Assembly: GCA_016208205.1 (NCBI GenBank)
Contig: JACQYP010000044.1
Location: 1 to 10,618 of the forward strand
DNA from: Candidatus Desantisiibacteriota bacterium
GTDB taxonomy: Bacteria; UBA9089; CG2-30-40-21
Direction: 5' to 3'
DNA length: 10,618 nucleotides
A model generated the notes under the pieces. The model saw only the letters and a program-made list of their open reading frames with translations, did no database searches and was not told the origin of the DNA. Positions 6,321 to 10,618 of the stretch are shown in pieces (the stretch's first letter is position 1; each line of letters opens with the position of its first letter). The position numbers and the translations under genes were made by a program.

Positions 6321-6785
6321 TCAAAACAACTTCACTGCCGTATCCCTTTCCACACCCTGAGCCTCAACCTCAATTCCCATCTCTGCTATCTGTTTTAACA
6401 CATCCATCTCCTCAGGAGAAACGAACACTGCATTGCTCACCACACATGTTCTGGAACTATTTCGAGATATGACACCAAGATTAAGTTTATCTACCTTGAC
6501 TCCACTTTGTACTACCAGAAGGGCATCAGAAATATTTCCAACAAGGATAATGGTTCGTTTTGTATTTTTTGCCTGATCCATTACCATATCAGGTATTGTT
6601 TCACTATTATAAAAGTAAGCAGTAACACCATCCGGTACACCAATGAGTTGAAGTTGCCTTTCAAAGTCATCTCCAGCTATTTTGTTATCAATTACAACAA
6701 TATGCTGATATTCTAACCCTTTCCATCCCTGGATTATCTGCCCATGAATAAACCTTTCATCAATACGGAATAAGACAATGTTCAT
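6321..6785 (-). CDS. PTS mannose/fructose/sorbose-family EIIB
   Basis: Cytosolic subunit that receives phosphate from EIIA and passes it to the incoming sugar at the IIC-IID channel. It has 154 residues, close to the family norm of about 160. The phospho-acceptor is His14 in FRIDERFIHGQIIQGW (6-21), where ManX has RIDDRLIHGQV. Further family features are IVVIDNKIAGDDFERQL and the GVxVDKLNLGVISR region at about 95-108. EIIB is a separate chain here rather than fused to EIIA as in E. coli ManX. ATG at 6785 has only a modest AGGA 7 bases upstream. A 510-bp repeat-filled gap separates it from EIIA, so the two may not be translated in a fixed ratio. Confidence 0.94.
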   Translation of the reverse strand: MNIVLFRIDERFIHGQIIQGWKGLEYQHIVVIDNKIAGDDFERQLQLIGVPDGVTAYFYNSETIPDMVMDQAKNTKRTIILVGNISDALLVVQSGVKVDKLNLGVISRNSSRTCVVSNAVFVSPEEMDVLKQIAEMGIEVEAQGVERDTAVKLF

Positions 6786-6945
6786 AATTTATCCTACTAA
6801 CACGAAATTTATCCACAGATTTTCTTTTTCTATCCACAGATTACACAGATTTTCACAGATTAGATACAATATCTTCGAATTTCTTTTTCCGTCTTTCTTC
6901 AATAATCCTTGGTGTTCGCTAAAAACATTAAGAATTAATCAGACG

Positions 6946-6966
6946 GTAGGATGGATGAAACCCATC
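6946..6966 (+). repeat. GTAG-foot palindrome, family C, copy 2 (degenerate)
   Basis: GTAG (6946-6949), then GATGG ... CCATC with one mismatch where copy 1 (598-619) has a perfect 7-bp stem; the loop again contains TGAAA. It lies inside the mosaic between EIIA and EIIB, on the opposite strand from copy 1. Confidence 0.65.
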
Positions 6967-7089
6967 AATGGTAGAACTTTTAGTAATCGGATTAATCAGA
7001 TTTAATCGGCAATTCTCATTTTGACATTTTTACCGCAAAGTTTTGCATAAGGAAAAATGTAATCTTTTTTCTCACACAAAGATGGTTTT

Positions 7090-7114
7090 GGGCAGGGACA
7101 AGCCCTGCCCCTAC
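7090..7114 (-). repeat. GTAG-foot palindrome, family B, copy 2 (REP-like)
   Basis: Minus strand: GTAG (7114-7111), stem GGGCAGGG/CCCTGCCC (8 bp), loop CTTGT. It has the same foot and GGGCAGG core as the copy inside EIIC (5337-5362), with compensating stem changes (GGGCAGGC/GCCTGCCC there). Covarying arms suggest the hairpin itself is conserved. Confidence 0.8.
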
Positions 7115-7128
7115 AAAGATTTCTCGCA

Positions 7129-7182
7129 GTAGAATGCATTTTATGCAACAAATATGAATACGGTGAGTATAACGCATCCTAC
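7129..7182. repeat. Degenerate opposed pair of GTAG-foot units
   Basis: GTAGAATGC (7129-7137) and GCATCCTAC (7174-7182) face each other, matching at 8 of 9 paired positions, with TGCAT/ATGCA (7135-7139 and 7143-7147) inside the left one. This resembles paired REP units (BIME-like) of a fourth, decayed family. Confidence 0.4.
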
Positions 7183-7295
7183 GCTGCTTAATTTGCTTGG
7201 GTCCAATTACATTTGATATTTTTAGCGAACACCAAGCAATAATCTGTGAAAATCTGTGTAATCTGTGGATAAAATCTGTGGATTCTTTTGTATTT

Positions 7296-7697
7296 TTACT
7301 GTTTCGCTATCCTTTCCCGCAGATTAATAATACTATTGATCCCTGCCTTCTGGACAGCAGCAATAACATCCTTCACCTTACCCTCATGCCTATGGTCAAT
7401 AAGTTTTATAATCATAGGCAGATTAACACCGGATAAAATCTCTATGTTCTCATCCCTTAAAAATGCACCGGAGATGGTGCAACAATTTCCGCCAACAAGG
7501 TCAACGAATATCGCCACACCATCCCCATCATTTACATTAGCTATCGCTTGTTTAATCTTTTGAGTAAGCTCTTCACCGGATTCATGAGGGAAAAAAGGAA
7601 CTGCCTCAACTTTTTCACATTTCCCTATAATCAACTCTGCAGTCTTGACAAGTTCTATCCCCATGCAGCCATGTGTTGCGATTACAATCCCAATCAT
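7296..7697 (-). CDS. PTS mannose-family EIIA
   Basis: Cytosolic phosphocarrier taking phosphate from HPr and giving it to EIIB. It has 133 residues, the size of a stand-alone IIA-man domain. The phosphorylated His9 is in IVIATHG (4-10; ManX has IVIGTHG), followed by ELVKTAELIIG as in ManX's QLLKTAEMLLG. FVDLVGGNCCTISG (about 68-81) is the region where ManX-type domains have TDLWGGSPFN, and GVNLPMIIKLI (93-103) fits the conserved GVNLPM motif. The frame is open to position 7739, but ATG at 7697 has AGGAGA 7 bases upstream and starts exactly where the family starts. The frame ends just downstream, in the sense direction, of the CACAGATT repeats' right arm. Such proteins can also serve in regulation, but the nearby EIIB, EIIC and EIID point to transport. 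Confidence 0.94.
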   Translation of the reverse strand: MIGIVIATHGCMGIELVKTAELIIGKCEKVEAVPFFPHESGEELTQKIKQAIANVNDGDGVAIFVDLVGGNCCTISGAFLRDENIEILSGVNLPMIIKLIDHRHEGKVKDVIAAVQKAGINSIINLRERIAKQ

Positions 7698-7727
7698 TTT
7701 TGCTTCTCCTGTAACTACCCGTAAACA

Positions 7728-7890
7728 TTCAGGTATCAAGCTTCAGGTATCAGTTTTGAGAGGGGAAAATCAAGGTAATCGGGTTATCGGTAAAGAAAAG
7801 CATCCTCACCGATTACTGATCACCGATAACCGATTACCCTACCTTCCATCGCTCTCCAACCTTGAACCGTGAACTCTTGAACCGTGAACC
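7728..7890. repeat. Three successive heptamer arrays between ahcY and EIIA
   Basis: Three 7-base words occur in one 200-bp gap. At 7728-7755: TTCAGGT, ATCAAGC, TTCAGGT, ATCAGTT. At 7807-7834: CACCGAT, TACTGAT, CACCGAT, AACCGAT, strictly in register; 7822-7838 is complementary to 7774-7791 apart from one bulged G, giving a 17-bp hairpin. At 7862-7890: TTGAACC, GTGAACT, then after one base TTGAACC, GTGAACC, also a 15-bp direct repeat (7861-7875 and 7876-7890). No promoter or gene is obvious here. Confidence 0.8.
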
Positions 7891-7897
7891 AGAGTAA

Positions 7898-9241
<1,344 letters not shown>

Positions 9242-10381
9242 TTACTTCTTGCATTCCCTTAACAACTCAACCTTATCTGTTTTTTCCCAGGTAAAGCCAT
9301 CCTCTTCTCTGCCAAAATGTCCAAAAGCTGCTGTTTGCTTATAGATTGGCTTTTGAAGTTGTAATGCCTTGACAATCCCTCTTGGGGTCAGGTCAAAGTG
9401 TTCCCGAACTAATTTTTCTATTCTTTCATCCGGCAGCTTGCCTGTTCCACGGGTATCGACCATAACCGAGACAGGTGCAGCAACACCGATAGCATAAGAA
9501 AACTGTATCTCGCACTCTTTTGCTAATCCTGCAGCAACAATATTTTTAGCCTCATATCTGGCCATGTAGGCAGCAGAACGGTCTACCTTTGATGGATCTT
9601 TGCCTGAAAAGCATCCGCCGCCATGTCTTGCCCAACCACCGTAGGTATCAACAATAATCTTTCTTCCTGTAAGCCCTGTATCTGCCTGAGGTCCGCCAAC
9701 GACAAACCTCCCTGTAGGATTGATGAAATATTTTGTATCCTTGAGCAGCTCTGTTGGGATAACATGTTTAATCACCTCTTCGATGACCCCTTCCCGAATG
9801 GTTTCTATGGTTACCTCCTCATCATGCTGAGCAGAGATAACCACGGTATCTATCCTTGATGGTTTGCCGTCAACATATTCTACTGTTACCTGAGATTTAC
9901 CATCAGGTCTTACCCATGGCAACAACATTCCTCTTCTGACATAAGAAAGGCGTCTGGCCAATTTGTGAGCCAGCATAATTGGTAAGGGCATTAATTCCTT
10001 GGTTTCATCCGTAGCATAACCAAACATCATCCCTTGATCACCGGCACCTTCTTTATCCACGCCAAGGGCAATATCAGGAGATTGTTCGTTAATAGATGTA
10101 ATCACCGAGCAATCCTCAAAATCAAGCCCAAAGGCAGGATCAGTATAACCAGCATCCTTGATAGCATTCCTTGCAACCCTTGGCACATCAACATAGCAGG
10201 TAGTGGTTATCTCACCAGCCACAAACACCAGACCCATAGCAATAAGTGTCTCACAGGCAACCCTTCCATTTGGATCATTCTCCATAATAGCATCCAGAAC
10301 AGCATCTGATATCTGATCAGCCAACTTATCCGGATGTCCTTCTGTTACCGATTCTGATGTAAACAAAAAATTCTTCTTCAT
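9242..10381 (-). CDS. metK: S-adenosylmethionine synthetase (methionine adenosyltransferase)
   Basis: Makes S-adenosylmethionine from methionine and ATP in the cytosol. The 379 residues are typical of bacterial MetK (E. coli 384). Motifs: [12 protein letters not shown] (8-19) with His16 and Asp18 of the active site, [13 protein letters not shown] (112-124), [11 protein letters not shown] (221-231), [12 protein letters not shown] (245-256) and the phosphate loop [19 protein letters not shown] (254-272), in which Cys replaces the usual Ala. ATG at 10381 is where the family begins. AGGAGG is rather far upstream (13 bases) and a second AAGG only about 3 bases before the ATG is too close, so the ribosome site is not ideal. 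It is the first gene after a consensus promoter. No SAM riboswitch fits in the roughly 50-base leader. Confidence 0.97.
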   Translation of the reverse strand: MKKNFLFTSESVTEGHPDKLADQISDAVLDAIMENDPNGRVACETLIAMGLVFVAGEITTTCYVDVPRVARNAIKDAGYTDPAFGLDFEDCSVITSINEQSPDIALGVDKEGAGDQGMMFGYATDETKELMPLPIMLAHKLARRLSYVRRGMLLPWVRPDGKSQVTVEYVDGKPSRIDTVVISAQHDEEVTIETIREGVIEEVIKHVIPTELLKDTKYFINPTGRFVVGGPQADTGLTGRKIIVDTYGGWARHGGGCFSGKDPSKVDRSAAYMARYEAKNIVAAGLAKECEIQFSYAIGVAAPVSVMVDTRGTGKLPDERIEKLVREHFDLTPRGIVKALQLQKPIYKQTAAFGHFGREEDGFTWEKTDKVELLRECKK

Positions 10382-10436
10382 TTCCTTACAACTTCCTCCT
10401 TATATCATTAAATTTTTGATTTGACAATCATATCAT

Positions 10437-10465
10437 ATTATATCTCAATTTTATGAATATGTCAA
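10437..10465 (-). promoter_or_regulatory. Consensus sigma-70 promoter for metK-ahcY
   Basis: Minus strand: TTGACA (10465-10460), 17-base spacer, TATAAT (10442-10437), a perfect match to both hexamers and optimal spacing. Transcription would start near 10430, leaving a leader of about 50 bases. It is the only consensus-quality promoter I found. Confidence 0.8.
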
Positions 10466-10477
10466 GACAAATTTGTC
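10466..10477. promoter_or_regulatory. Perfect 12-bp palindrome abutting the metK -35 box
   Basis: GACAAATTTGTC is its own reverse complement and ends exactly where TTGACA begins. Its size and position suit a dimeric regulator, either repressing or activating by contact with the polymerase. I cannot name the regulator. Confidence 0.45.
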
Positions 10478-10558
10478 CTATCTGAATATTCGATAAAGCG
10501 AATCCTGAATTCACACTACCCCATAAATCTGCCTCTAAGAGGGCATAGAAAGGGCAAG

Positions 10559-10603
10559 AGAGCATCCATGTTTATTCCATGATGATAGGGATGCCCTATT
10601 TTT
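10559..10603 (+). terminator. Possible hairpin terminator near window end
   Basis: AGAGCATCC (10559-10567) and GGATGCCCT (10589-10597) pair at 8 of 9 positions and are followed on the plus strand by ATTTTT. An alternative stem, TGCCCT/AGGGCA (10592-10597 and 10605-10610), overlaps it. No plus-strand gene precedes it, so it may instead be repeat material with AGGGCA words or act on something outside the window. The rest of 10478-10558 holds nothing I recognise beyond a small ATTCG/CGAAT hairpin. Confidence 0.3.
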
Positions 10604-10618
10604 GAGGGCAATAAGAGA

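Larger units (their letters stand above)
6831..7271. repeat. Nested inverted repeat enclosing 441 bp (32-nt outer and 18-nt inner arms)
   Basis: The outer arms 6831-6862 and 7240-7271 are exact reverse complements over 32 nt. Each is built from CACAGATT-type words spaced 9-10 bases (CACAGATTA at 6835, CACAGATTT at 6844, CACAGATTA at 6854). The inner arms 6908-6925 and 7219-7236 (CTTGGTGTTCGCTAAAAA and its complement) are exact over 18 nt. The spacings differ (45 and 3 bases between inner and outer arms), so this is not one simple palindrome. There is no transposase inside, so it is at most a MITE-like, non-autonomous element. Confidence 0.85.
6786..7295. repeat. 510-bp gene-free repeat mosaic between EIIA and EIIB
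   Basis: No convincing gene on either strand. It holds nested inverted repeats of 32 nt and 18 nt, two GTAG-foot palindromes of different families, a degenerate opposed GTAG pair, and short AATC-rich direct repeats (6982-7008). It is by far the largest break inside the PTS cluster. Some fragments (ACCGCAAAG, CACAAAG) look like further decayed short-repeat words. Confidence 0.8.

Noticed and set aside
7021..7049. Plus-strand promoter TTGACA with TGCATA in the mosaic
   Set aside because: The -10 is poor and no plus-strand gene follows; likely chance in AT-rich repeats.
10382..10618. SAM or SAH riboswitch upstream of metK or ahcY
   Set aside because: The predicted metK leader is only about 50 bases and shows no SAM-I core; the metK-ahcY gap is filled by a heptamer array. 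The TCTCTTAT near the window end is only a chance likeness.

Overview
The window is about 40% GC by eye. Every gene reads on the minus strand, so transcription runs from high to low coordinates. The standard code is in use, because TAA, TAG and TGA all close clear genes. The gene content points to an anaerobe-like, probably uncultivated bacterium. It has a complete mannose-family phosphotransferase system (PTS) with separate IIA, IIB, IIC and IID chains, an archaeal-type bifunctional phosphoglucose/phosphomannose isomerase, a short-form adenosylhomocysteinase, and intergenic space full of small repeats. I cannot name the phylum; candidate lineages of the Omnitrophota or Desantisbacteria kind are only a guess.

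Layout in transcription order. (1) metK then ahcY, behind a consensus sigma-70 promoter (TTGACA, 17 bp, TATAAT) with a perfect 12-bp palindrome abutting its -35; together they make SAM and remove SAH. (2) PTS EIIA, a 510-bp repeat mosaic, then EIIB. (3) Two small unrecognised membrane genes, a 75-residue glycine-zipper protein and a 95-residue three-helix protein, between EIIB and EIIC. (4) EIIC, then EIID, which one in-frame TAA splits into two open pieces. (5) HPr and Enzyme I. (6) The isomerase. (7) A secreted TPR protein running off the window at position 1. The phosphorelay reads PEP to EI His191, HPr His22, EIIA His9, EIIB His14, then sugar. The isomerase would turn the resulting mannose-6-P or glucose-6-P into fructose-6-P.

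The most unusual material is between, and partly inside, the genes. One class is hairpins with a GTAG foot, as in REP elements associated with RAYT transposases. There are three families, two copies each. One copy lies in frame inside EIIC, and another supplies the stop codon of the isomerase. A second class is heptamer arrays, each with its own 7-base word, usually with an opposed partner, in four intergenic gaps. A third class is nonamer/decamer arrays forming a perfect 32-nt inverted repeat around a 441-bp segment between EIIA and EIIB. Repeats have reached coding ends at least three times.
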